DNA of 34,970 nucleotides from an uncultured Chitinophagales bacterium (GTDB lineage Bacteria; Bacteroidota; Bacteroidia; Chitinophagales; UBA2359): positions 1 to 34,970 of the forward strand of contig CALBCY010000084.1 of assembly GCA_937927195.1 (NCBI GenBank), in the 5' to 3' direction. The number at the start of each line of letters is the position of its first letter. The first letter of the stretch is position 1. Below the pieces are notes generated by a model, which ran no database searches, was not told the origin of the DNA, and saw only the letters and a program-made list of their open reading frames with translations. Shown one piece after another: positions 1 to 8,491 of the stretch. The position numbers and the translations under genes were made by a program.

Positions 1-215
1 TTCTTCAATTTCCAATTTTTGACTATTGAAGCCATCCCTTTCACATTTTGTCCACAGAAAAATGCTTGAGTTCCATGGCCCCAAAGTGTTAAGGTGCGTA
101 AGCCTTTCTTAAACCTAGACTTTGCGGTTACAAGGTCTATTTGGGCATTTGGTGTGTTTTTAAGAAGGCATTCCGCTCTTTCTTTGTGGTCGTGTTCGTA
201 TAGTATTTGGATCAT
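1..215 (-). CDS. hypothetical protein, C-terminus cut by window edge
   Basis: Seen: an open frame starts with ATG at 215 and runs off the left edge, giving 71 residues without a stop. It begins MIQILYEHDHKERAE and contains LTLWGHGTQAFFCG at about residues 45-58. It starts 20 nt after the stop of the next gene upstream, so the two are probably co-transcribed. Inference: a hydrophobic strand followed by GHG resembles the catalytic-His strand of caspase-like or C80-type cysteine peptidases, but the Cys half of any dyad would lie outside the window. The fold is therefore not established. No signal peptide or membrane segment is visible. No family was recognised with confidence. Confidence 0.6.
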   Translation of the reverse strand, partial: MIQILYEHDHKERAECLLKNTPNAQIDLVTAKSRFKKGLRTLTLWGHGTQAFFCGQNVKGMASIVKNWKLK

Positions 216-235
216 TCAATTTGATTTTTAGAATA

Positions 236-958
236 TTAAAGGACTTCGCCATCGCCAGGTTTGAGTACATTTGATCTATCCTTTTTGATGTGAGGTATTT
301 TTCTGAATCCGGTAGTTTTTATACTTTTTGGCCATCCTGGAGTAAATTCGCTAATCCAAGTATTCTTAGGCTCGCTAGAAAACATCTTCAAGTATTGTTG
401 ACCCTGAAATTTCATTGGATTTCCTACAATGCCACAATTAAAATTGAGTAAGCGTTCTTCATTTTTAATTCTACTTTTCGAAATGCCAAAACTCGGAATG
501 TCATGTATTTGAACCTCTAGTATGCCACCATTTTTTTGAAGATATTTTCTTACTGCTTCAGTTTTTTTTACTGGATTTGAAAGACCAGCTTTTATTTGTC
601 CTCCTTTTAACTGAAAGCCGTTTTTAGTATATAGTTTTACATACCCTTTGCTCAAATAGAAGGGTGCTTTTGTTGCAAATCCATAGGCGATAGGCCAGCG
701 TAAACACCATGCCTTAAGGGTGTTACTAGTTGGATTGATTTTATATAAATTTCCATGCCAGACCCAATATTCTTTGTTTACATGGTCTAAAGTAATAATT
801 GTTTCATACCAATCCAATAGGGGAGGTTCTACAAATTTTCCAAGTAACTTTGGTTTGTACAATAATCGTAATGTAACTTTTAGGTTTGTTCCCCATCGAT
901 TGTCTCCATCTAAGAGATTGTAAGATGATTTTATATCAAGTAAATTCCATTTTCCCAT
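236..958 (-). CDS. hypothetical protein, 240 aa
   Basis: I do not recognise this protein. It is 240 residues long, rich in Lys, Gly and aromatic residues, and has no signal peptide, membrane helix or obvious catalytic motif, so it is probably cytoplasmic or delivered by a partner. Visible landmarks are repeated Trp-containing segments (YWVWHG near residue 65, WCLRWP near 84) and a basic, Pro/Gly-rich tail ending KPGDGEVL. The ATG at 958 is the first in frame. Its stop lies 20 nt before the start of the truncated gene at the window edge, which points to a two-gene transcript. The upstream 490 bp hold no gene, so the promoter should lie there, but I see no clear TAnnTTTG element. Confidence 0.7.
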   Translation of the reverse strand: MGKWNLLDIKSSYNLLDGDNRWGTNLKVTLRLLYKPKLLGKFVEPPLLDWYETIITLDHVNKEYWVWHGNLYKINPTSNTLKAWCLRWPIAYGFATKAPFYLSKGYVKLYTKNGFQLKGGQIKAGLSNPVKKTEAVRKYLQKNGGILEVQIHDIPSFGISKSRIKNEERLLNFNCGIVGNPMKFQGQQYLKMFSSEPKNTWISEFTPGWPKSIKTTGFRKIPHIKKDRSNVLKPGDGEVL

Positions 959-1445
959 AGTGTATTAGTTTTTATTGCATAATTGTTATTTAGTCTTTGC
1001 TATCAGACTTTGATTGCTTAGACGCTGCGTTGCCATATTTTTGAAATGAAATGTTGAAATAAATATCTTGACGAAAAAACTACATGTTAAGAAGACTGTA
1101 CATGTGGTTGATAATTGCAATAAATCTGTACTTTTAATTGTTTAATTGGTCATAAACAAGCTTCTTCATTTTTTATTCTTTTTTTAATGTTTGTTGTGTT
1201 AGAACAGCTGGTACGCCAACCCAATCAAAAATGCACTTTGTAATAATGTTGATTAATATTTATAGAAATATCAGTTAATTATATTGATTTCATCGACTAT
1301 TCTATGAGTGTAAAGAGATCATTTGTTATGGGTGTAAATAAAAAAAGCATTCCTATCAGATGAATGGAATGCTTTTTTATTCTGAATGTTTTCTTGGAAG
1401 TAAAACATGTCATTTTTGAAATGAGGAACAATTTTTTTTTATTTA
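959..1445. other. intergenic region without a gene
   Basis: About 490 bp of AT-rich sequence between two leftward genes. No credible ORF or RNA gene is seen. The only clear structure is the terminator-like hairpin at 1341-1378. The part near 958 must carry the promoter of the 240-aa gene, but no convincing -33/-7 pair was found. Confidence 0.6.
1341..1378 (-). terminator. rho-independent terminator of the propeller/dockerin gene
   Basis: Perfect 13-bp inverted repeat: AAAAAAGCATTCC at 1341-1353 pairs with GGAATGCTTTTTT at 1366-1378, with a 12-nt loop. Read leftward, the stem is followed by a U-tract, as expected about 70 nt after the stop of the 634-aa gene. The A/T flanks are symmetric, so it could act in both directions. 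Confidence 0.75.
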
Positions 1446-3350
1446 TTAAAAACGTATTTCACCCACACCAATCTTCGCTTTATTGATTTGCCAAGCATCG
1501 CTGTCGGTGTTTTGAATGGTTCCATCGAGGTTGCCGTCGGCCGCTCCGTAAACATTAAGTTGAGCTGGATTGAGTTTCCAAACATCATAGTCAGATACTT
1601 GAATGACTCCGTCGTGGTTGTAGTCTCCAGTGAACATCATGGCATTTCCGTCTTGCGATTCGGACTGTTGTTGTGGGCCGAAAGCCATTGTAGATGAAAT
1701 GGTAAAATCGTAGGACATGTTTTGTTGTGCAATTAGACTGCTTGCTGTTAAAACATCCAAATGGTTTCTATGTCTAATGGCGAAATAATAAGAATCTCCT
1801 TCGATCAGATTGTTGAAGCGAAGCGGATTGCCGGCGATATCAGTTATTTCACCATTGTTAAAAAGAAGTCCTGCTTTGGTTTCGACGATTGTGGTGTTTT
1901 GTTGATTGACATTAGGCGTTCCTGTTCTAGCTTCAACTAAAATCCAATCGACCATATTGGAAGGAATGTTTAATAAATTTTCATTGCCATTGTAGTTATA
2001 GGGTGAAATATTGTAAGGTTGCTGAAATGGAATGTAATTGCTTAAAATGGTTCTCATGCTTCCATCATTGTTGTAAGCACCCTCTAAAAATACTTTTAGT
2101 GATAAATTAAAAGTGACTGGACTGAAGGCCGGAAGTTCTACCACATAGCAATCTATAGATTGACCATCTTCAGCGCCACTCCAGTCCGATGCGAACAACA
2201 CTCTGGTTCCACTTGGACTGATGCAGGCATGTGGTTCCCCCCAATAATCTACATCGTCTTCGTCAGAACGGTGGTGGCCAATGCGACAAACTTTTACATT
2301 GCCTTCTTCTGCCTTGGCTATGACCAACTCCTGATCCAACAGAGATTGTCCATCTTTGTCATAACCCATCATAGAGGCAGCAACCCATCCGCCTTCTGTG
2401 TTTTTGTGTGAAAGTGCTGAAATGTGTGTACCAGATTGAGGATAATCATATCCTTGACTTTGGCTGATAATAGGAAAGCAGTTTCCAGTGGTCATGTCGT
2501 GGGCGATGATGTCTCCAATGCAACCGCCATCCGGTCCTTGGGCAAAGGCTATTGCGAAGTGTGCATCATTGCCATTGGCTAATTTTCCCAAACAGGAATG
2601 CTCCGTACTGGATTCATTTAATTCTAAAACAAAATTTCCCGCTGCATCATAAACATTTGTTCTGTGGTAAAACAGGTTGCCGCTTGGTCCTGGCATGGGT
2701 GCTGTATAAGCAACATCAGAGATGTTGAATTCGGTTAATTGAGCAGTTGAAATTTTATAGTGATAAACAGCATCGTTGTTGCATCGAAATGCAAAAATGT
2801 CTGAATCCCAAGACATCATTTGTACATCATTTCCCATATTGAATCCGCCATTGCAATTGGTGGTAACAGTTTCAAGATTGACCAATACCTCTTTTGTTTG
2901 ATTGCTAACTGTGTATTTTACAAAATCATTATTGATTCCATCCAAATAATACAATACATCAGGATCATTGAAGTCCCAAAAAATCTGTTCGAGGTCATTG
3001 GGATAAAAGTCATCCAGATAACGGAGGAATTCATAAGTCATTCCGTTTAGCAATTGATGCTCGCTGTTGCTTTGATCGTAAACGATCATGAGGGATTCGT
3101 CGGCATTCCAAGCTTGGACGGTGCTGTACATTGGTACGATGACATTGCCCGTTCCTGCATTGGTAATTCTTCGGATTGTGGTGCCAAAAGAAGGGTCGAT
3201 TATGGTATTGAGATAAGCTGGCTTAGCAATGTCTTGCATAGGGTGGAGGGCAAGGTCGTTAATTTGTAAGCCTTGAGTAAGATCTTGAGCCTTAACAGTA
3301 AATGAAAATGAAATCACTAAAAGAAGAAAAAGATAAACTGTGTTTTTCAT
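1446..3350 (-). CDS. secreted beta-propeller-like protein with C-terminal dockerin-like repeats
   Basis: 634 residues. Seen: Sec signal peptide MKNTVYLFLLLVISFSFTVKAQ. Residues about 30-400 are built of repeating strand blocks, including SPSGTRVLFASDWSG, which matches the TolB/PD40-type propeller blade pattern. Residues about 410-545 (SLKVFLEGAYNNDGSM ... VDWILVEAR) match a beta module that is common in exported Bacteroidota proteins. The C-terminus holds two calcium-loop-like motifs, DYNHDGVIQVSD and DGNLDGTIQNTD, typical of dockerin type I repeats. Inference: an extracellular or periplasmic structural or binding protein; no catalytic residues are evident. Odd: it ends in the dockerin-like module and lacks a recognisable type IX sorting domain, although export with a dockerin usually implies one in this phylum. 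The start is the ATG preceding the signal peptide. Confidence 0.8.
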   Translation of the reverse strand: MKNTVYLFLLLVISFSFTVKAQDLTQGLQINDLALHPMQDIAKPAYLNTIIDPSFGTTIRRITNAGTGNVIVPMYSTVQAWNADESLMIVYDQSNSEHQLLNGMTYEFLRYLDDFYPNDLEQIFWDFNDPDVLYYLDGINNDFVKYTVSNQTKEVLVNLETVTTNCNGGFNMGNDVQMMSWDSDIFAFRCNNDAVYHYKISTAQLTEFNISDVAYTAPMPGPSGNLFYHRTNVYDAAGNFVLELNESSTEHSCLGKLANGNDAHFAIAFAQGPDGGCIGDIIAHDMTTGNCFPIISQSQGYDYPQSGTHISALSHKNTEGGWVAASMMGYDKDGQSLLDQELVIAKAEEGNVKVCRIGHHRSDEDDVDYWGEPHACISPSGTRVLFASDWSGAEDGQSIDCYVVELPAFSPVTFNLSLKVFLEGAYNNDGSMRTILSNYIPFQQPYNISPYNYNGNENLLNIPSNMVDWILVEARTGTPNVNQQNTTIVETKAGLLFNNGEITDIAGNPLRFNNLIEGDSYYFAIRHRNHLDVLTASSLIAQQNMSYDFTISSTMAFGPQQQSESQDGNAMMFTGDYNHDGVIQVSDYDVWKLNPAQLNVYGAADGNLDGTIQNTDSDAWQINKAKIGVGEIRF

Positions 3351-3470
3351 ACAGGAATTTTAATGGGGAAAAAGAGCATGTGCACTTCTCCCTTTGATTG
3401 TAATGAATACAAATCCTGATTGTTTAAAGATAGGGAAAATTATCGGTTTTGATATGGATTTTATTATGCG

Positions 3471-4415
3471 CTAAAATGGATAGTCGTGTTCTACGGGACG
3501 AACTTCTTCGCAGAATCTACAAATGCTAGAAGCCAATCCAGTGTTTCTTCTTGTGCGTCCCGCAACTTGCTTAAAAATAGGACCACTGATTTCTTCATCG
3601 CATTGGAGGCATGCGCCAAGTGTTCCATCTTCATTGTGATATGGATCGTTATTGAAACATTCTACCAAGCAATTTTCTCTTGTGTTTTTGGTATTGTAAG
3701 CCCAAATTTGAGCACAGGGTCTGGTAAAACCCAAAGCCTCAATACAAGCCACTAAAGTATCAAAAGGTGTGTTAAAGTTTGCGAGGGCACAAGCTTTAAC
3801 TGCTGTTCCAATATCACGATCTCTCGCATATACTTCAAAGTCCGATAGGGTAGAACACAAACCGCAAGCATCATGATGGGTTAGGATTGCACCAGCAGCG
3901 TTGGCTGCAGCTTCGTCTGAATAGGTTGACAAACTATATAGTTTGTTTGCCTGATCCTCAATTTTAATGGCACAAATTACTGAGTCGCTTTCCAGCGGAG
4001 CTTCATTGTAGGGATTGCTGGTCAATTCTTCAAAAGGTAAAATTGGCGTCCATGATTTTATTGTTGTTAATTCAGATTCTGTAAATGTTCGAGATTCAAA
4101 ACTGAGACATTCACAAATAGGCTTGCAGAAAGATTCGTCAAGTCCTGTGTTTGCATTGGGCAGACCAAACATACCTTCACAAGGGATCTCTGGTTCAGGA
4201 TCTGGTTCAGGATCTGGTTCAGGGTCTGGTTCAGGGTCTGGTTCAGGATCTGGCTGTGGGTTTTCCATTTCCATTTCCATTTCCATTTCGAGTGTGTCGG
4301 GAATTTCATCCTCATTGCAAGCCACAATAAAAATTAGAGAAGTTAGCACTAGACAGCTTAGGGGAATCAACCAGTAGAATCTGGATTGTTTTTGTTGTTT
4401 TGAAATTTTTAACAT
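3471..4415 (-). CDS. Cys-rich surface lipoprotein with EM and PDPE tandem repeats
   Basis: 314 residues. Seen: an N-terminal hydrophobic segment ends in a lipobox with Cys33 (FIVAC), followed by NEDE. Acidic residues just after the Cys resemble the Bacteroidota lipoprotein export signal, so surface display is likely (inference). Next come four EM dipeptides, then five PDPE units forming a rigid acidic stalk, then a globular part with 16 further cysteines, an even number suggesting disulfides. The segment HHDACGLCSTLSDFEVYARD (about residues 180-200) resembles an uncharacterised Cys-rich motif I recall from other marine organisms; this is memory, not a search. Function unknown. The DNA repeats are 6 and 12 bp long, so copy-number changes would alter stalk length without breaking the frame. 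Confidence 0.75.
   Translation of the reverse strand: MLKISKQQKQSRFYWLIPLSCLVLTSLIFIVACNEDEIPDTLEMEMEMEMENPQPDPEPDPEPDPEPDPEPDPEPEIPCEGMFGLPNANTGLDESFCKPICECLSFESRTFTESELTTIKSWTPILPFEELTSNPYNEAPLESDSVICAIKIEDQANKLYSLSTYSDEAAANAAGAILTHHDACGLCSTLSDFEVYARDRDIGTAVKACALANFNTPFDTLVACIEALGFTRPCAQIWAYNTKNTRENCLVECFNNDPYHNEDGTLGACLQCDEEISGPIFKQVAGRTRRNTGLASSICRFCEEVRPVEHDYPF
4189..4286. repeat. coding microsatellites: five 12-bp units and four 6-bp units
   Basis: On the plus strand TCTGGTTCAGGA/G occurs five times in tandem at 4189-4248, followed by a degenerate sixth unit, and TTCCAT occurs four times at 4263-4286. They encode the PDPE and EM repeats of the lipoprotein. Both units are multiples of three, so slippage changes length and not reading frame. 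Confidence 0.9.
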
Positions 4416-4542
4416 TTGCAGATTTTTAATGGCAGTTGAAGAGGATATTAAGGTAAGAAAAAAGAAGGGAATTTTATATTTTACTAAATAGGTGTTATGA
4501 TTGATTTAGGTTGAAATGAAGTTTGTAAATTTTCCAAAGCAT

Positions 4543-4729
4543 AAGTGGCCCTTTCACTTCGCGAGGCATTGGATAGTCAGAGGTCTCGGGTGATTTGAGC
4601 AAGGTATGGAGGGCTTGCCACGGACTGGTTTTTGTAAATTCTATTCATCACTTGACACAAGTGGCCTGGTGACTCGGAAGGCCAAAGGCCTTGGGTAATT
4701 GCGTATGTCAAGCAGGAGCTTGCCACGAA
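4543..4729. repeat. two degenerate copies of a roughly 70-80-bp intergenic repeat
   Basis: Copy 1 (4543-4624) and copy 2 (4659-4729) both begin AAGTGGCC, contain a TCGG(A)AGG/TTGGGTAATT-like middle, and end GCTTGCCACG(G/A)A. They are aligned by eye with several indels. No ORF is supported. Possibly remnants of a small dispersed element. Confidence 0.45.
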
Positions 4730-4746
4730 TTGTGGTAATTGATAGA

Positions 4747-4789
4747 ATAAACCTCCCCAAACTGGCAAAGCCAGTTTGGGGAGGTTTAT
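4747..4789 (-). terminator. 20-bp perfect hairpin, probable terminator of the permease/peptidase gene
   Basis: Positions 4747-4766 (ATAAACCTCCCCAAACTGGC) are perfectly complementary to 4770-4789, with an AAA loop. It lies about 30 nt past the stop of the leftward gene ending at 4820. No strong U-tract follows on the left, so a role in transcript-end stabilisation is equally possible. Confidence 0.65.
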
Positions 4790-4819
4790 CAATTGTAAGA
4801 ATTTTATTGAAATGAATAT

Positions 4820-7800
4820 CTAGTCTTTCAATGTCAATTTTTTCAAATTATCTTCAGGGAAACGATCGACCAATAGATAGTTTGGATCAATTCCACCTTC
4901 GTATGGCAATTCATCTAAGACGAATTTGAATGTGTTGTCTTTTGAGCTAATGAGTTTTCTCTCAACTAGTATTGGCTTTCCATATTTTTCACCTGTTGCT
5001 TTTTCTTTGCTGTAAAATCCAATGTCGATGTAATCATTGTGAGCAACTAAGGTTTCAATTCCCAAGGAGTCCGCTCGATATTTTTCTACTGAAAAGTCAA
5101 TGGTGATTTCATATTGGCCATTTTCAAGTTCTATGTATTCAATGTTCTCGGTTTTGTTGTTGTACAAGGTAATGTTTCGGAACATGTCATCCAATAAATA
5201 CTGCAGGCTGTCAGGTGTTACCGCTTCGAAGTATTCCAACACTTCAAGACTGGTTGTATAAGGTGCTTCTTGATAAGCAACTGCCGTCGCATATTCTTTT
5301 AATGCTTGATTGACCTTTTCCTCACCGATATAATCTTGCAGTGCATACATAACCACACTACCTTTACCATAATGAATGTAATTTTGATTTTCGGTGAACA
5401 TCAATGGCAATTCCTTATTTTCCTCTCTGCCTCTTCCACGAAGATAATTGTCCATTTCATATTTCATAAACTGCTTCATTTTATCCGCTCCATATTCTTT
5501 TTTCATAATCATTAAAGCTGAGTACTGCGAGAAGGTTTCAGAAAGCATGGTAGAGCCTTGGACATTCGCCCCAATAACCTGATGTGCCCACCATTGATGA
5601 GCCATTTCATGCGCAACCACATAATAAACCATGTCAATGGCATCTTTTTCGTTTAAGTTGGCAATGAAGCCAATTCCTTCTGAATAGGGCATCGTTCCCG
5701 GGAATGCTTGTGCAAAGCTAGCATACCTTGGAAACTCGATGATTCTCGCCTCTTCGTGTGGGTACGGACCAAAGTTGTTTGAATAATATTCCAAAGAATT
5801 CTTAAGCGACTTAATCATTTTATCAACATTGTAATGATGGGCTTTGTGGTAGTAAACTTCAACTGAAATCTCTTTGCCATTCGGATTGATCCAAACATCT
5901 TTTTCAATTTCATACTTACCTGAAATGAAACTGTAGAAGTTTAGCACTGGTTTTTTTAGTTTATAGTGATAATAGTTTCTGTCATTTTCTTTCCATTCTT
6001 TCATCAATGTTCCAGGTGCAATGGCAATTTGATCAGCGTTTGTGCTAATTGTACTCTCGACATTTACCCAATCGGAATCCTCACTGATATAAGTGTTCTG
6101 GCAAGCTTCAGAACAATTGGAGTGCAATTTTTTCATAAGGTCTTTGTAGGGTAAATTGTGTTCCGCTCTTGTGTTTTTATTGCTGAGTTCCTTGTCTGAG
6201 CTGTAACCAATAGTAGGCATTAGTTTGAAATTGCTTAAGAATGTGCCATTTGAAGCAATGTCAGTATTGCTAATGTCATTTTCAACACCTTGGCTTATAT
6301 ATTCACAAGTGACTTTGTAATTTAACAATTGACCTGGCAACAAAGGTTGATCCAATTTGAAAATAGTATAAGATAATTCCTTGTTTTCCATTTCGATCTC
6401 GGCATTAGGAATTTCAATGGTCATATTGAGATTCTCTATAGTGGTAAAATGAATTTTGTCAATGGCCTTTTGAGTTTTGTTTTTCGCAACAACATTGGCT
6501 TCAACCTTAAAATTTCTTTCATTTGGATAGATGGTTATATCGAATTCGATGTCGGTATTTCTAGGTTGAGGGATGTGTGCATATTTTTTGAAATTGTTTT
6601 CGTATTCTACTTGGATCATTTCTTTGGCACTGTCACTTTTAGCCGGATTGACAAATTCAGTTTGATAAAAAAGAAATCCAGCTGTTGTCAACCAAGTGAT
6701 GCCAAAAAATGCAGTTGTTAAAGCTATTTTGCCATTAAACCTTTGCTTGGCAATGTTGAATCTTTGCGAGAAAGTTAATGATTTACCTCTCACCCAAAAT
6801 AATATGCCGGTAATGACCAATAGACCTGCGAAAAGCATCCAATAGGCATTGAACCAAGCAAGGCTTTTGGTAAATGCTCCCCATGCGTTCATATCTGAAT
6901 AGATGTAACTAGGAGTGCTTCCATAAGTGAATAAATGGCTCTTGATTTCAAGCATGGAAGGAATGTACAATAGGGCAATTGCTGAAACAATAAATGCGAA
7001 ATAGCCCAAGTATTTATTATTGACCAGCGTTTGAATCAACATGGCCAATACAATAATAACAGTGAAGCCCATTAAATCCAAAACTAAAAATTCTTTTAGA
7101 TAGACCCCTATTTCAAAATTGGTGTATCCATTGACCGCCTGAGAAGCTATTCCGCACAAGATGGCGATGCTTAAAATGAAAGCCGTCATTCCGATCAAAG
7201 CGAAGAATTTTGAAATATATGGAACCCAAGTTTGTACAGGAGATGCATCAATGAATTCGTTCATTTTGTTGTCGCGTTCTCTCCAGATAATTTCACCAGA
7301 ATAAAACATAACAATGGCCATTAAAAATAGGTACAAAGAATTTCTGATTGCTGCGACAACCAAGTAGGTAACAGGGTAATTACCTGTACCATACAATTCA
7401 CTCACATTCAAAATGGACGTGGACATATTGATGATTCCAAAAGCAAGAATAATCATAAATGGACCGCTCTTGAGAATTCCGAATAGCTCCATTTTTGCTT
7501 GATGGAAAAATTGCGCGCTGGTTGTTTTTGAATTATGTACAATGTTTACCAAAGGCAATGCTTTTAGCTTTGACATGACCGGTGTAAAAGCAATGCTCTT
7601 ACTGGTTTTCTTGTTTTTTCTATTGAAAATTCCATTCTTTTTTGAAAATGAAAATCCGAAATAGCTGATGGCGATAAGAATAAAACTGACTGCCAACCAC
7701 AACAAACGATTCATCAGCAATGGGCCAGTGAAAGCAACAATTTGGGTGTTTTTATCAGCAATGGTCCAGTATTTCGTTGCATTTTGATAGGAGCTAATTG

Positions 7801-8434
7801 CCAATGGATCCAAAAGACTGGCCATGCTTTGGTCGTCCATGCTGCTCATGAAAGACAACATCATCACGTAAAGAACTAGGATGATTATTGCTCCCATAAA
7901 TGAGACGATTGCTGATCTAAAAGTGGAGGCCAGCATAAATACGACAGCTGAAACTAGGAGGGTATTTGGGACAACTGCAAATAGGAAGGTTGACCAATAG
8001 GCTGAAAAGTTAAAAGGTCCAACTTCTGTGGCTTCGACCCAAGGACTGATGCTGCCGACAAAAATTCCGGCTAAGGCTCCGAAGAATGGAATCAATGCAA
8101 TCAAGAATGAAGCAAGGAATCGTCCGCCTAAATAAGCTGGTTTTTTAAGTGGGGTTGAAAAAAGAATTCCATCGAATTTATTGCTGAAATCTCTAAGTAT
8201 TGAAGTGTTGATTATTGCTGTGGTCATGAAAATGCCAATGATGGTTGTAATCAAAATCGTGGCCATTATGACGTGCGGAGAATTGATTTGGATGGCATCA
8301 TTGCTTCCACCAATTACAATGTTTTCACTAATTGTGGCTGCAAACAATAATAGAAAGTTTATAAATGTAAAGATATAAACCATTGGTCGCTTTAAGCGAT
8401 AGTTGATTTCGAATAAAAAGAATTCCTTGAACAT
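4820..8434 (-). CDS. ABC transporter permease fused to M1-family metallopeptidase
   Basis: 1204 residues. Residues 1-270 and about 310-570 are two blocks of hydrophobic helices (roughly 12-13 in total) of the ABC-2-type permease kind, with a soluble loop between them. Residues about 600-1200 form an M1 aminopeptidase-like domain. The zinc motif HEMAHQWW is at about 941-948, and the third ligand is probably the Glu in LSETFSQYSAL about 20 residues later. The usual GAMEN exopeptidase motif is not visible; FPGTMPYSEGIGF occupies that region. This fusion is a known Bacteroidota architecture of unproven substrate. The ATPase partner starts upstream on the same strand and ends 57 nt away, so they form an operon. 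Inference: an exporter with an extracytoplasmic peptidase domain, possibly controlled by the divergent LytS/LytTR pair. Confidence 0.88.
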   Translation of the reverse strand: MFKEFFLFEINYRLKRPMVYIFTFINFLLLFAATISENIVIGGSNDAIQINSPHVIMATILITTIIGIFMTTAIINTSILRDFSNKFDGILFSTPLKKPAYLGGRFLASFLIALIPFFGALAGIFVGSISPWVEATEVGPFNFSAYWSTFLFAVVPNTLLVSAVVFMLASTFRSAIVSFMGAIIILVLYVMMLSFMSSMDDQSMASLLDPLAISSYQNATKYWTIADKNTQIVAFTGPLLMNRLLWLAVSFILIAISYFGFSFSKKNGIFNRKNKKTSKSIAFTPVMSKLKALPLVNIVHNSKTTSAQFFHQAKMELFGILKSGPFMIILAFGIINMSTSILNVSELYGTGNYPVTYLVVAAIRNSLYLFLMAIVMFYSGEIIWRERDNKMNEFIDASPVQTWVPYISKFFALIGMTAFILSIAILCGIASQAVNGYTNFEIGVYLKEFLVLDLMGFTVIIVLAMLIQTLVNNKYLGYFAFIVSAIALLYIPSMLEIKSHLFTYGSTPSYIYSDMNAWGAFTKSLAWFNAYWMLFAGLLVITGILFWVRGKSLTFSQRFNIAKQRFNGKIALTTAFFGITWLTTAGFLFYQTEFVNPAKSDSAKEMIQVEYENNFKKYAHIPQPRNTDIEFDITIYPNERNFKVEANVVAKNKTQKAIDKIHFTTIENLNMTIEIPNAEIEMENKELSYTIFKLDQPLLPGQLLNYKVTCEYISQGVENDISNTDIASNGTFLSNFKLMPTIGYSSDKELSNKNTRAEHNLPYKDLMKKLHSNCSEACQNTYISEDSDWVNVESTISTNADQIAIAPGTLMKEWKENDRNYYHYKLKKPVLNFYSFISGKYEIEKDVWINPNGKEISVEVYYHKAHHYNVDKMIKSLKNSLEYYSNNFGPYPHEEARIIEFPRYASFAQAFPGTMPYSEGIGFIANLNEKDAIDMVYYVVAHEMAHQWWAHQVIGANVQGSTMLSETFSQYSALMIMKKEYGADKMKQFMKYEMDNYLRGRGREENKELPLMFTENQNYIHYGKGSVVMYALQDYIGEEKVNQALKEYATAVAYQEAPYTTSLEVLEYFEAVTPDSLQYLLDDMFRNITLYNNKTENIEYIELENGQYEITIDFSVEKYRADSLGIETLVAHNDYIDIGFYSKEKATGEKYGKPILVERKLISSKDNTFKFVLDELPYEGGIDPNYLLVDRFPEDNLKKLTLKD

Positions 8435-8491
8435 AATAAATAGATTTTAGAGGTTATCGAAGCGTCGACCGTGCTTTAATTGTTGGATTTT

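Larger units (their letters stand above)
4416..4819. other. intergenic region with degenerate repeats and a long hairpin
   Basis: About 400 bp without a credible gene. A 71-codon open frame on the minus strand (4577-4792) runs through repeats and the hairpin and is judged spurious. Contents: an imperfect direct repeat (4543-4624 and 4659-4729) and a terminator-like hairpin (4747-4789). The upstream region of the lipoprotein gene lies at 4416-4540, with no clear promoter motif. Confidence 0.6.

Noticed and set aside
4015-4377. Plus-strand frame encoding a GSGSGS run
   Set aside because: It is the reverse-strand shadow of the PDPE/EM tandem repeats of the lipoprotein gene.
4577-4792. 71-codon minus-strand open frame
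   Set aside because: It begins inside the 20-bp hairpin and runs through degenerate repeats; no coding character.
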